DNA of 43,031 bases. Origin: Lysobacterales bacterium (GTDB lineage: Bacteria > Pseudomonadota > Gammaproteobacteria > Xanthomonadales > Marinicellaceae). Shown here one piece after another: positions 25,669-34,958 of the stretch; within the stretch, counting starts at the first letter, position 1, and every line of letters begins with the position of its first letter. Both the position numbers and the translations under genes were made by a program. The notes under the pieces are model-generated. The model was given only the letters and a program-made list of their open reading frames with translations, searched no databases and was not told the DNA's origin. Location of the stretch: positions 1-43,031 of the forward strand of contig JAGRJR010000020.1 of the NCBI GenBank assembly GCA_020442635.1. The letters run 5' to 3'.

Positions 25669-28600
25669 GAACCAGTTCCATCCAGTGTTTGATTCATTAA
25701 TAATAAATCGCGTTCAATTTCCTGCAAATTCCAAGAACTTCGATCAAAATCATCGAAAAACACACCATTTTGATCTTGCTCTAAACAATTCACACCACGT
25801 GAAAACAGATAGATTGCGCCTTTTAAATGGGCATTTTTCAGATTCAGACCATCAAACCATCTTTTCATGGCCAACGCATAAAGCTGATATTGCCAATTGT
25901 ATTGATGCTTTTTCATCACTTCTTCAGCCAAAACCTCTGGCGTATAACCATTAAGACTTTGGTTACTTTTCCAATCCAGAATGTAATAATTGATTCGCCC
26001 GGTCACGTCAGGCAAAGCGAACAACAGGTCAATAAAGCCAGTCAGATTGACTTGGCCTTGGTTCCAGAAAAAAGATAACTCATGACATCGTTGATTGTAC
26101 TCAATTTCAGCAAGGCAGTGACCATTCAAGGCATCCAAAGGTTTTTTCAGGGTGTGCCATACCCATTGAGCCAATTGACGACGGTAATCCAAATAAACCT
26201 GCCCGGTTTCATCCAATAGATCCTTGTTATCCAGTTTGAATTGTTGCATTTGTTGCTCAACAACCCGCATCAAGGCCTTATCACTATAAACTTGCTCAAC
26301 TCTATCCAAAGTCAAAACTCGGGCAAAATCTATATGTTCAAATATACCATGCAAAACCAAACCTGTTTTTACACCGCCAGGAATGGTCATGTTCATTAAG
26401 TTGCTATTCATTTGATTTGCTTGAACATCTGCTTCAATCAATTCGGAAGTCAGTTTTCGGGTGATATCATCTCCCACATTGTCTTGCTGTGGATTATTTT
26501 TGTACTGGCTCAGTGAACTAAATGAATGCAACATCCTGCGTCTTGGGGACAAGTCTATGGGTGCTATCAATGGTTCAGGAAGCCCTTTCGACTTTTTCGC
26601 CTTTGAAATTACAGCATGAGCACTTTCTATAGTTAAACTGATTTGTGGCAAGTCCATTTGCTGCATCCTTTTCATCACCGTTTGTACATATAGCCCAGGT
26701 CTTGGAACTGCTTTTAAAGACTGATCAATTTCAGGTAAAAACAACATAAAAATAGCTCGGGTCATGGCTACATAATAAAGTTGTAAAGCTTCTTCAATTT
26801 CCTGAGCCTGAAAGGCATTTTTGTATGTTTTGGTTAAATCAAAAACATGACATTGACGTTCCTCATCATAAAATTTATAGAATTTATTGCTGTCTTTATA
26901 ACTAAAGCCTCCAAACAAAAAAACAACCGGGAATTCCAGACCTTTGCTGATATGCATGGTCATGATCCTGACGGCCTGTTGTTCCGTGTCTTTATCGTGA
27001 ATGTCCTGGTCACTGGAATTATGATTGCGCCATTGTTGAAATTCTTTCAGTAAAGTATTGGCCTCAAGATTACCTCGCAAAGCGGTTTCCAATAATTGTT
27101 GTTTAAGTTGTTTGACATTGGCTAAACGCCGACTGCTTTTGCGCAACCTGAACAATGCACCACTATCATGAAGTAACAAAGCAAAAACCAAAATCCAGTT
27201 TTTATCTGCCACAGCCTCCTTTACTTTCAACCACAAGGTATTGATTTCAGGTAACTTTTCATCGGCAAAGTCCTTTAACTGCGCTGGTTTCAACCCAAAA
27301 AACAAGGTCAATAATGCATTATTAACCCGACCACGCTCATGCGGTCTGGCAAGAGCTGTCAAGAGCACCTGAAAATGCAAAGCCTCTTCAGACTGATATA
27401 AATTTCTTTTCTTGTGTATAGTAAAAGGCACAGCCTCTTGCCGCAGCGCCTCTTCCACGGTATTGGCTTCTTCATTACTTCTGACCAAAATACAAATGTC
27501 TGATGGCTGTAAAGTCCTTTCTTCTCCTTTCAACCTAAACTTTAATTGGTTGACTAATTGATGTTTAATGGTTAATGCCATTTGTCTGGCTAAATCGAAC
27601 CGCATCTCATCTGAGGATGCCAATGTCGTTAACAGCCTATTGATTGGGCTCAGTTGATGAGGGTTGGCCGTAATTTTTGGACAATCATCAGGGTTGATAT
27701 GTTGTTCTGCAGAATCAACGGTCACGGCATCCGCTACAAACCAACCAGACGATTTTTCATCACCAACAAAAAATTTATTCAGCATCTGTACCAGTGAATC
27801 TGCTGTCCGATAATTAACTTTGAGTCGATAGGCCTTGCCTTGATAGTCTTGCACAATACTGGCTGTGGCCTGTCGATAAATGTGTATATCGGCACCCCGA
27901 AAACCATAAATGGCCTGTTTGGGATCTCCAATAACCAACAATTGATGCTGCGACTCTGGTGAATCTAGAAACAGTTGCTTGAAAATCTCCCATTGTTTGC
28001 GATCGGTGTCCTGAAATTCGTCAACCATGGCCACCCGGTATTTATTACGCAGCGATTGGGTCAGTAACTGCTGCCTTGGTTGTTGCTTTTTTTCTGCTTT
28101 CAAATGCAACCACAAGCGGCTGATCATGTCATCGTAGCTAATTAAACTGTGGTTGATTTTGACTTGTTGGCACTGTTCACTCAATTGTGCTAACAGACCT
28201 GGAACAGCCAGGTATTTTTTACCTAGTGAATACAGTCTTAAAAAAGCCCATAAATCGTTTAATCGGTCAACCAACTTAAACAACTGCGGCGCTAACTGGC
28301 GGTTTTCTGTTGCTTTGCTGTTGGCTATACCTTCCAGATATACAATTTTTTTCTGTCTTGAAAAAAACACTTGAAAAACATCGCTTTTTTTCGCAAATGT
28401 CTTCTGGAACAAATGATTGATTTGTGAAAAATTCCCAAAAGTTTTCAAATGGCTCAATTGCTGTAAAAAAGGCTTAATAACACCCTGCCACAAATTTTTA
28501 TAAGCAGTTGAATACAAACCTTGTAAAGAGCTGAACTCTTCATCCAGTTTGATGATTCCTGATAAATCACATTTTTCCAACAAATCAAACAATTGTTGTT

Positions 28601-29189
28601 TATCCAATTGATCTGCTTGCGGATACAGCACATCAAACTCGGGATTAAATTGTTTTGCCAAGTCCAGTAACAATGAATCCAGCCTTTGAATTTTCTCCTC
28701 TGCCATGAAGTGTTTTAATTTTTCCAATAAGATGGGATTCGCTGGCCATTGCCTTTTTAACTGTTGTAATAACCGCTTGAGTAACTCATGGTCATTAACC
28801 AGTTCAGAGTCAAAAGCAGCACCCTGCTCAAAAGCAAACTCTTTTAAAGCCCCTTGGCAAAAACCATGAATCGTGAAAACTGCAGCCTGATTGATATTCA
28901 ACAAACATTCTGCCAAATGGTTCGACAATGCCTTATCATATTGACAGCGTGATAATTCTTCCTGAATGCGACTGCGGATGCGTGCTTTGAGTTCTCTGGT
29001 CGCCTGCTCTGTGAATGTCATCAACAAAATTTGTTCCAGGGGGATTCGTTGCTCTTTTAACAGACGCATCACCAGTTCGATTAGGGTGTAGGTTTTCCCT
29101 GTACCAGCAGATGCCTCAATCACAGCATGGTGTTTGAATGAAACATCGCAGGCTTTCTCAAGTGTTTTCACTGGTGCCTTTTTATTCAT
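25665..29189 (-). CDS. recB: RecBCD helicase-nuclease subunit RecB
   Basis: A 1174-residue UvrD-like 3'-5' helicase with a C-terminal nuclease. Walker A ASAGTGKT is at 26-33; VDEFQDTDRKQWEIF and TMHISKGLEFPVV are further helicase motifs. The nuclease core is GFIDLLF followed by YYILDWKSN near residues 1050-1080, and the QYQLYALAM stretch completes it. It acts in double-strand break repair and degradation of linear DNA up to Chi sites. ATGA overlaps with recC before and recD after show one operon. Length is close to the E. coli subunit. Confidence 0.95.
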   Translation of the reverse strand: MNKKAPVKTLEKACDVSFKHHAVIEASAGTGKTYTLIELVMRLLKEQRIPLEQILLMTFTEQATRELKARIRSRIQEELSRCQYDKALSNHLAECLLNINQAAVFTIHGFCQGALKEFAFEQGAAFDSELVNDHELLKRLLQQLKRQWPANPILLEKLKHFMAEEKIQRLDSLLLDLAKQFNPEFDVLYPQADQLDKQQLFDLLEKCDLSGIIKLDEEFSSLQGLYSTAYKNLWQGVIKPFLQQLSHLKTFGNFSQINHLFQKTFAKKSDVFQVFFSRQKKIVYLEGIANSKATENRQLAPQLFKLVDRLNDLWAFLRLYSLGKKYLAVPGLLAQLSEQCQQVKINHSLISYDDMISRLWLHLKAEKKQQPRQQLLTQSLRNKYRVAMVDEFQDTDRKQWEIFKQLFLDSPESQHQLLVIGDPKQAIYGFRGADIHIYRQATASIVQDYQGKAYRLKVNYRTADSLVQMLNKFFVGDEKSSGWFVADAVTVDSAEQHINPDDCPKITANPHQLSPINRLLTTLASSDEMRFDLARQMALTIKHQLVNQLKFRLKGEERTLQPSDICILVRSNEEANTVEEALRQEAVPFTIHKKRNLYQSEEALHFQVLLTALARPHERGRVNNALLTLFFGLKPAQLKDFADEKLPEINTLWLKVKEAVADKNWILVFALLLHDSGALFRLRKSSRRLANVKQLKQQLLETALRGNLEANTLLKEFQQWRNHNSSDQDIHDKDTEQQAVRIMTMHISKGLEFPVVFLFGGFSYKDSNKFYKFYDEERQCHVFDLTKTYKNAFQAQEIEEALQLYYVAMTRAIFMLFLPEIDQSLKAVPRPGLYVQTVMKRMQQMDLPQISLTIESAHAVISKAKKSKGLPEPLIAPIDLSPRRRMLHSFSSLSQYKNNPQQDNVGDDITRKLTSELIEADVQANQMNSNLMNMTIPGGVKTGLVLHGIFEHIDFARVLTLDRVEQVYSDKALMRVVEQQMQQFKLDNKDLLDETGQVYLDYRRQLAQWVWHTLKKPLDALNGHCLAEIEYNQRCHELSFFWNQGQVNLTGFIDLLFALPDVTGRINYYILDWKSNQSLNGYTPEVLAEEVMKKHQYNWQYQLYALAMKRWFDGLNLKNAHLKGAIYLFSRGVNCLEQDQNGVFFDDFDRSSWNLQEIERDLLLMNQTLDGTGS

Positions 29190-32100
29190 GAACGATTTCC
29201 AGTTGAATCATCAAATTGTCCCTGATACATGGCGTAAAGAGGTAATAAATACCTGCGATAGTCATCAATTGGATGACTACTGAATCTGAACGGCATCAAT
29301 TTAAGGATTTCTTCATAGCGGCTCCACTCTGCCTTGCTCAAGTATTTATTTTCAATATCCTGCAAATCTGCTGCATCCAGATTTTCTGGGGCATAAGCCA
29401 AAAAATTTACAGATTTGCTTGAGTTTGTCTTAAACAGGTTGATAAGTGGTTCAATTTCTTCCTTGCGACTGATATCCAACTTGTCCAAAAGTTCAAAAGG
29501 TAAGTAAACAGATTGTTCATAAAGGTAATCACTTACCAACATGTGCAAATAATGACTGATGGTTGAGCGGGTGGAAAAACCAGTAGTGCCGGTTATCCAA
29601 GGTTTTAATTCAATGGTGTGTATTTTTTTCGGAAATACCAAATGAACTTTAAAAGGTTCATTAACCTGAATTTCATTGGATAGTTGCCATAAACACCAGT
29701 TGATAAAAGGCTTGGCCAATTTCTTATTCCAGCCAGCATCATCAGAAACACTGCTGCTGATAACGATCTGACTGTCAAATACTGAATCCTGTACATAAAT
29801 ACCTTCAGCCAAACCACTAACCAGCACTTGTTGCCCCGTTTCAAGTTTTAATGTAATCCCTTGAACTGAAATGGCAGGTGCCTGCTGTGACTTGGTATTT
29901 CCCAACCTGACATCGCCCAATAATACATTGTTGGTCAAGTGCGGTTTGAGTTTATCAACGAGCATTTGCGGTACGTCAACAAAATCTTCCAAGCTGGCAA
30001 ATAAATCAACTGGGGCTTTGGATTTAACCAACTGCTGTTGGTACTGTTTTTGTAAAACTTGACTGAAATCCTCGGTTTGTGGATTCTGCAGCCACGATTC
30101 TATCGCCGCCGTAAAAATATGATGTTTCAATAAGCCTGAAATATCCTGTGGCTCAACTTCAACCATTGACAAGTCCTCAGGATGTTTGCTGACTAGGCCT
30201 TGTTTTTTCAACACAGCCACTTGTGGGTTAATTAAAAAATCGGCCAACTCACTGGCATCAACATGAATAATCTCCTGATTTGTTTCTGTTATTGAGTTTT
30301 GGCTATCAAGTGTTTTTGTTTCACAATTAGTTTGTCGAAACAAATCGAGTTGTAACTGTTGATTTATATTACCAGCTTGTGGCCAGTTTCCAGTATTGAG
30401 TCGCTCATAATGGCGCAATAAATCTGTATAGGAATAATTAACCAGCCAATCACTGTATTGACTCACTGTTTGCTGCAATTCAAAACCATCGCAAGCGTTC
30501 AGTGGAATATCAACCACTGGAAATGAATTATGGGGCAGTATTGAAAAATCGATCAAATCATTACAGGCAGCTTGTAATGTGAGTAGTACCGGAGAAGGCT
30601 CAATAACCTCATCATTTTGTAAATCCAATGCCACAAAGGACAAATACAATTTTTTCCGGGCACACATCATGGTTTCAAGAAACAGGTAATTTTTATTTTC
30701 AACCGAATTGATGTCACCAATACGTCTGGAGCGGTGAGTCAAATCCAGTGTTTCCTTGTGCAATTGACCAGGAAAAGTCTTTTCATCCATTCCCAAAACA
30801 TAAATGATACTAAACGGTATAGGACGCATAGGCTGTAGTGCAGCACAAACCACGCCACCGGTCAAATAACTGCCTTTACTGGCCGGAATGTGTTTAAGTT
30901 CCAGATGAATAAATTGTTTAATGTCCTCCAACTCAAGTTCTAAATCAGGTTGGGTTCCGGCCAACTTGATCAAAGATTGTTGCAAAGCCATTTGTACATA
31001 ATGCTCACGAGGCTCATCAAATGGAATGGCCAGCAATAAATCCAGAGTTCGATTCAGCTGTACTTCCCATTGAGCTGCGGTTTTGGCTTCTCGCCATGAT
31101 TGCTTAACTTGATAAAGGGTTTCCAACAATACACTCAACTGCCCTATTTTCTCAGCATTAAGGAAAGCCAAATTTTCTGCATCATCATCTAATATAGCTA
31201 AAGATTGATGCAGCCTATGCAAGCCTTGTTGCCAGGTGAACAGTTTGCCATAATCTACGCCTTGAACACTGTCCTCAGAACGTGGGTATAAATGATCAAA
31301 CCCACAATAAATCCCCAAGTAATTAACAGCCATTAACCAATCCTGCCAATCCTTGTCATCAAATTGATTAGCTGCTTTAACACATGGGTTATCCAACCAC
31401 TTGAACACTGATGACCTGATGAAATCATCCTCCAATACAGTGAATAACAGCTGTATCGCTTCGGCATAGCGACTTTCAATGGCTGCCGAACTATCCACGA
31501 TGGCGTAACTCAGATTAGTTTGAAGCTGATGGTTCAATGTTTCAAACACTTGCTCAATCACAAAGCGGTATGTATTCATGTCTGTAACAAGGACTGCGAT
31601 GTCATTTTGTCGCAGTTTTTCATCCTGCTGTAAATTCCACAAAATACTGTTATAAACAGCTTCTACTTCACGATAAATGGATGGAGCTGCTGCCATTTGC
31701 AAAGACTTTAAAGCAGTCAGCTGGTTGATTTTTTGTAGATTGGGGGAGCGATACAATACATTTTTTTGCAATTCATGCAGCAAAGAATCCTCAGGGACAT
31801 CCTCGGAAAGCAACCAATAGTCATTGTAATTGATTGAAAAATGTATGGCATCATTTTCAATATCACTGAATAACTTAAGCGCCTCACGTCCGGGTTTTCC
31901 CCAGAATTTTAACAAAGAATTTTCTTCTGGATCGATTTCCAGTTCAGCAAACACCTCCCCATTTGAAGGTTTATGCTCTAACCATTCACCAACTGTATTT
32001 CGATATTTAATTTTTAGTGATTGTATTTTTTGTAAATGGCTTTGCTGCCAACGTAATTCTTGTGCGGTTTGCAAATCTTCCCAATACTCCATGCACACAT

Positions 32101-32845
32101 TCAATTGATATATATTGATTTGCATATAAGGAGCCAGCTGTAAAATCAATTGGCGATGCAATTGTGAAAGGCGCGACGGAGTAAACAAATGTATTTCTTG
32201 ATGATCCATCGGCACCTTAGCTGTTCTGAGCCTGTGACTCAGCTGAAATAGCGTTGAGAGATTTTGCTGACTACCGGCTTCGACCAAATGACCATACAAT
32301 TGTTTTTGCATGGCCTCCAGTTGTACCAGATGTTTGTCCTCACTGTTTTGAAAAAACTGCCGTCCTTGTAGCCAAGCATTAATCATTTCAGGTCTTTGTG
32401 ATTCATAATCTAATAACAACATTGCTAATTTTTGGCTGAGTTGCCATTGTTTAACCGAACGTAATTCCTTTGAATCCAATTCAGAAAGATAAGTATGAAT
32501 TGGTCGGAAAACTTCACTGGTTTTAATTTCTTCGCTCCTGAGCGCAGTCAAAATCAACCATGATAAATGTTGTCCGTTTAAATGTTGCTGATTAAACCTA
32601 CCTGATGCATTAACCAGTTGAAACAAGCCTGTTTCTAAAAAAGGAAAATCGATGTGAGCACATACACCATTTTCCTGAGCCAAATTTAATTGCAAAAAAC
32701 GCTGCATATTGGCGTTAGGTACCAATACTTTTGGTGAAATGAATAGGGATTGTTCCGATTGCTGTTGGCGTAAATGTTCGGCCAAAACCTTTACCAAACG
32801 TTCGACTGAGTGGCTGAAAAATAATTGAATACCGCTTTTTTGCAT
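29186..32845 (-). CDS. recC: RecBCD subunit RecC
   Basis: A 1219-residue scaffold and Chi-recognition subunit, structurally a helicase without ATPase motifs. Recognisable stretches are the start (LFFSHSVERLVKVLAEHL), the conserved LQPMRPIPFSIIYVLGMDEKTFPG in the middle, and the RR-type stretch THRSRRIGDINSVENKNYLFLE. No Walker A is seen, as expected. It heads the recC-recB-recD operon; the ptrA gene that separates recC and recB in E. coli is absent. A TATAAT only seven bases before the ATG suggests a very short or absent 5' leader. Confidence 0.94.
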   Translation of the reverse strand: MQKSGIQLFFSHSVERLVKVLAEHLRQQQSEQSLFISPKVLVPNANMQRFLQLNLAQENGVCAHIDFPFLETGLFQLVNASGRFNQQHLNGQHLSWLILTALRSEEIKTSEVFRPIHTYLSELDSKELRSVKQWQLSQKLAMLLLDYESQRPEMINAWLQGRQFFQNSEDKHLVQLEAMQKQLYGHLVEAGSQQNLSTLFQLSHRLRTAKVPMDHQEIHLFTPSRLSQLHRQLILQLAPYMQINIYQLNVCMEYWEDLQTAQELRWQQSHLQKIQSLKIKYRNTVGEWLEHKPSNGEVFAELEIDPEENSLLKFWGKPGREALKLFSDIENDAIHFSINYNDYWLLSEDVPEDSLLHELQKNVLYRSPNLQKINQLTALKSLQMAAAPSIYREVEAVYNSILWNLQQDEKLRQNDIAVLVTDMNTYRFVIEQVFETLNHQLQTNLSYAIVDSSAAIESRYAEAIQLLFTVLEDDFIRSSVFKWLDNPCVKAANQFDDKDWQDWLMAVNYLGIYCGFDHLYPRSEDSVQGVDYGKLFTWQQGLHRLHQSLAILDDDAENLAFLNAEKIGQLSVLLETLYQVKQSWREAKTAAQWEVQLNRTLDLLLAIPFDEPREHYVQMALQQSLIKLAGTQPDLELELEDIKQFIHLELKHIPASKGSYLTGGVVCAALQPMRPIPFSIIYVLGMDEKTFPGQLHKETLDLTHRSRRIGDINSVENKNYLFLETMMCARKKLYLSFVALDLQNDEVIEPSPVLLTLQAACNDLIDFSILPHNSFPVVDIPLNACDGFELQQTVSQYSDWLVNYSYTDLLRHYERLNTGNWPQAGNINQQLQLDLFRQTNCETKTLDSQNSITETNQEIIHVDASELADFLINPQVAVLKKQGLVSKHPEDLSMVEVEPQDISGLLKHHIFTAAIESWLQNPQTEDFSQVLQKQYQQQLVKSKAPVDLFASLEDFVDVPQMLVDKLKPHLTNNVLLGDVRLGNTKSQQAPAISVQGITLKLETGQQVLVSGLAEGIYVQDSVFDSQIVISSSVSDDAGWNKKLAKPFINWCLWQLSNEIQVNEPFKVHLVFPKKIHTIELKPWITGTTGFSTRSTISHYLHMLVSDYLYEQSVYLPFELLDKLDISRKEEIEPLINLFKTNSSKSVNFLAYAPENLDAADLQDIENKYLSKAEWSRYEEILKLMPFRFSSHPIDDYRRYLLPLYAMYQGQFDDSTGNRS

Positions 32846-32852
32846 TTAACTG

Positions 32853-32858
32853 ATTATA
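32853..32858 (-). promoter_or_regulatory. candidate -10 element of the recC operon
   Basis: TATAAT on the minus strand with seven bases to the recC ATG at 32845, so transcription would begin at or next to the start codon. No clear -35 hexamer is seen; the 65-bp inverted repeat (32859-32923) begins immediately upstream and covers the -35 position. Confidence 0.45.
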
Positions 32859-32923
32859 AAGAATCTAAAGCCATATTAACGGCTTACTTTCAAAAAAAGT
32901 AAGAATGGCTTTAAGGATTTCTT
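32859..32923. repeat. 65-bp nested imperfect inverted repeat at the recC promoter
   Basis: Outer arms are AAGAATCTAAAGCCAT (32859-32874) and the inverted ATGGCTTTAAGGATTTCTT (32905-32923), with a perfect core of TAAAGCCAT/ATGGCTTTA. A second, inner hairpin CTTACTTT/AAAGTAAG (32883-32890 and 32896-32903) lies within. It abuts the recC -10 box and follows the diguanylate cyclase gene. There is no T-run, so a terminator role is doubtful; an operator, RNA structure or a remnant of a small mobile repeat are options. Confidence 0.5.
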
Positions 32924-32975
32924 GCATCGTTTTTTTCACCCACCGGTTTGTGGTTTGTAACGCTCTGTTGAATGT

Positions 32976-33944
32976 TTAATATCGCACAGATTTGACAATT
33001 TGATTGCGCCCAGATTTTTTAGCTTTGTACAGAGCACTGTCCAAGCGGCCCAACCATTCCTTAACTGATTCATTGTGTTCCTTTTGAGCTACTGCCAGCG
33101 ACAACGTGATGTTATGTTGTTGGTTGATATCACTTTCAGAAACCGACTGATAAATTTCTTTGGCCAATTGATAGGCATGATTAAAATCCTGACCTTCACA
33201 TAAAACCGCAAACTCATCACCACCAATTCGGTACAGTACTCCTTTATTTTCAATGACTTTATTGACAAAAACTGAAGCAGTCTTAAGCACTTTATCACCC
33301 TTTGCATGACCATAAAAATCATTGACCTGTTTGAAGTTATCTAAATCAAATAAAATAGCAGAAACAATCCCATGAAAATCCTCAAGAAAAGAAGTATCCT
33401 GATTAAAAGCCCGTCTGTTTTTTACCTGTGTCAAAACATCCTGATTCGCAATCTTTCGCAATCTTTCATGCTGTTCAGTCATGGTTGATGAAAACAGATG
33501 ACAAAAGAAACTGGTGATGAACAAAGTCATGACAATGGTCACCAGTTTAAGAGCTGACAAGTCTATTAACTGATATAAAATGAATACAGCGGAAACCGTC
33601 CATAAAATAACCGCTTGTCGCGTTGGCAGCAAATAAAACACCAATGCCACCGAAGGGTACGCCCAATAAATTTGTTCCGGTCCTTTCAGTGAAATGGTGG
33701 CAATGGTTCCAAAAACTGAAATAAAAGAAATTGCCATAGATGGTAAATGCGTTGATCTCGTCCTCCAGACTAAGGCAAATACATAAACCCCGAACAAAGC
33801 CAACACGGTGTCCATCATAGCAACAGGGTATTCAGCTTTGTAATAACGTATGACTGCAAAAATGCCCACACACACCGCATAAGTCAAACTTAGCCCCATG
33901 ACGATGATTTCTTTTTCTTCTCTTGGCTTACTTTGGGTATCCAT
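32976..33944 (-). CDS. membrane-anchored diguanylate cyclase (GGDEF domain)
   Basis: A 322-residue protein: about six membrane helices in residues 15-165 (MASE-like sensory part without a named domain), then a GGDEF domain from about 165 to the end. The catalytic RIGGDEFAVL motif is intact near residues 240-246, so c-di-GMP synthesis is expected. The inhibitory I-site R-x-x-D five residues before GGDEF is absent (E-N-K-G there). The start is the ATG at 33944 with AGGA five bases upstream; a TTG 18 bases earlier is less likely. The signal sensed is unknown. Confidence 0.87.
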   Translation of the reverse strand: MDTQSKPREEKEIIVMGLSLTYAVCVGIFAVIRYYKAEYPVAMMDTVLALFGVYVFALVWRTRSTHLPSMAISFISVFGTIATISLKGPEQIYWAYPSVALVFYLLPTRQAVILWTVSAVFILYQLIDLSALKLVTIVMTLFITSFFCHLFSSTMTEQHERLRKIANQDVLTQVKNRRAFNQDTSFLEDFHGIVSAILFDLDNFKQVNDFYGHAKGDKVLKTASVFVNKVIENKGVLYRIGGDEFAVLCEGQDFNHAYQLAKEIYQSVSESDINQQHNITLSLAVAQKEHNESVKEWLGRLDSALYKAKKSGRNQIVKSVRY

Positions 33945-34028
33945 TACAGTCCTGCTATCCAACTACATTGCATGATTGATTATATCTTGCTGTAATATTG
34001 AATTTCAAGCCGTCTTATTTCAAGTCCC

Positions 34029-34421
34029 CTACTCATAGGATTCATAAGATTTTTCTTCAACCAATTCAGATCCTGTCACTAGGTTGATGGCTTTTTTGAT
34101 TTTTGCCCGATCATCATTTTCATAGTAGACACTGCGTGCTAACCTAATAAATTCATCATCAAACTCACGGTTTTTCTCCTTGATACGAATGTCATCCTCA
34201 ATACGCCACAATCTGAGATTCACTGTTTTAAGATCATCTTTTAGCGACTCTGTTTGCTCATTACTAAGCCCGGTTTCCATCCAGGTTTCATTCAGCAACT
34301 TCAACTCATGATTGATGTTTTTCAACTTATCAACATCTTTTATTTTTTCAGCTTTAATTTCCAAAATGGTGATTTTATCCAACAATTCCCCCACTGACAT
34401 GGGCGTACTGACCAAGCTCAT
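34029..34421 (-). CDS. DUF6165-like protein
   Basis: A 130-residue soluble, highly charged, helical protein (MSVGELLDKITILEIKAEKI at the start, LRLWRIEDDIRIKEK in the middle). It resembles DUF6165, whose role is unknown. The start codon is well supported by GGAG eight bases upstream. It follows the DUF6524 gene by three bases, so the two are probably cotranscribed. No catalytic residues can be named. Confidence 0.72.
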   Translation of the reverse strand: MSLVSTPMSVGELLDKITILEIKAEKIKDVDKLKNINHELKLLNETWMETGLSNEQTESLKDDLKTVNLRLWRIEDDIRIKEKNREFDDEFIRLARSVYYENDDRAKIKKAINLVTGSELVEEKSYESYE

Positions 34422-34424
34422 TAT

Positions 34425-34829
34425 CTATTCTCCTACATCATCGGTATCAAATTGACCCGTGATTCTTTTCTTGATATGTGACCAGGAGATACCCAGTCCC
34501 AAAACGATTGAAATTATTATTATCAGCACCCAGGAAAGAACTGTTGAACTTTGTAAGTTTAACCATCCTTGATCAACAAATAACCATGCCAAAGTACCAC
34601 AAACAGCAAACACAACAACAATTCCCAAAACACCCAGAGACTTAATCGTGGCAGTTACATAAAACAAATAACCACCAAATACCAAAATGCAACACAGTAT
34701 TTTCAATGGCAGTTGTTCTCCTCCCAAAGGCCAAACCCAGTGTAACAAAGAGTAGCCTGTTGGGTTATATGTGATGGCAACCAAAATAAATGCAAACACC
34801 AATCTTAATAACAAACCAGATACACCCAT
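34425..34829 (-). CDS. DUF6524-like small membrane protein
   Basis: A 134-residue protein with four hydrophobic segments (about 5-22, 40-60, 65-85, 95-118) and a short charged tail. It begins MGVSGLLLRLVFAFILVAIT, followed by YNPTGYSLLHWV, which matches what I recall of DUF6524. Function unknown. It is divergent from mltF across a 129-base region holding -10-like boxes on both strands, and is followed by the DUF6165 gene. Confidence 0.7.
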   Translation of the reverse strand: MGVSGLLLRLVFAFILVAITYNPTGYSLLHWVWPLGGEQLPLKILCCILVFGGYLFYVTATIKSLGVLGIVVVFAVCGTLAWLFVDQGWLNLQSSTVLSWVLIIIISIVLGLGISWSHIKKRITGQFDTDDVGE

Positions 34830-34856
34830 AAAGATGAATTTCCAAATTTTTAAAAA

Positions 34857-34884
34857 TTAACATTATAATGTAGTTGAATATAAT
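34857..34884 (+). promoter_or_regulatory. candidate mltF promoter
   Basis: TTAACA (34857-34862), 16 bases, then TATAAT (34879-34884): a near-consensus sigma-70 promoter, placing transcription start near 34891. The palindrome CATTATAATG (34861-34870) inside it also gives a minus-strand TATAAT (34867-34862) suited to the DUF6524 gene, so the two divergent promoters overlap. Confidence 0.55.
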
Positions 34885-34903
34885 AGAAAACCATAACGCC
34901 TTT

Positions 34904-34954
34904 ATGTCTGTTAGCAAACAACAAAACATCCGTTTATCTTCTCAGCGCAAGTGA
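34904..34954 (+). CDS. possible 16-residue leader peptide upstream of mltF
   Basis: An ATG at 34904 opens a 16-codon frame (MSVSKQQNIRLSSQRK) ending in TGA four bases before the mltF ATG. It lies about 13 bases after the inferred transcription start. No ribosome-binding site is obvious. It could be a translated leader coupled to mltF, or chance; nothing else supports it. Confidence 0.2.
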   Translation: MSVSKQQNIRLSSQRK

Positions 34955-34958
34955 TTTA

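Noticed and set aside
23707..32845. recBCD as part of an anti-phage defence island
   Set aside because: Ordinary housekeeping recC-recB-recD order with proC adjacent; no restriction, toxin or integrase genes nearby.
32883..32903. Hairpin CTTACTTT/AAAGTAAG as an intrinsic terminator of the GGDEF gene
   Set aside because: AT-rich stem and no T-run on either strand; treated as part of the larger inverted repeat.
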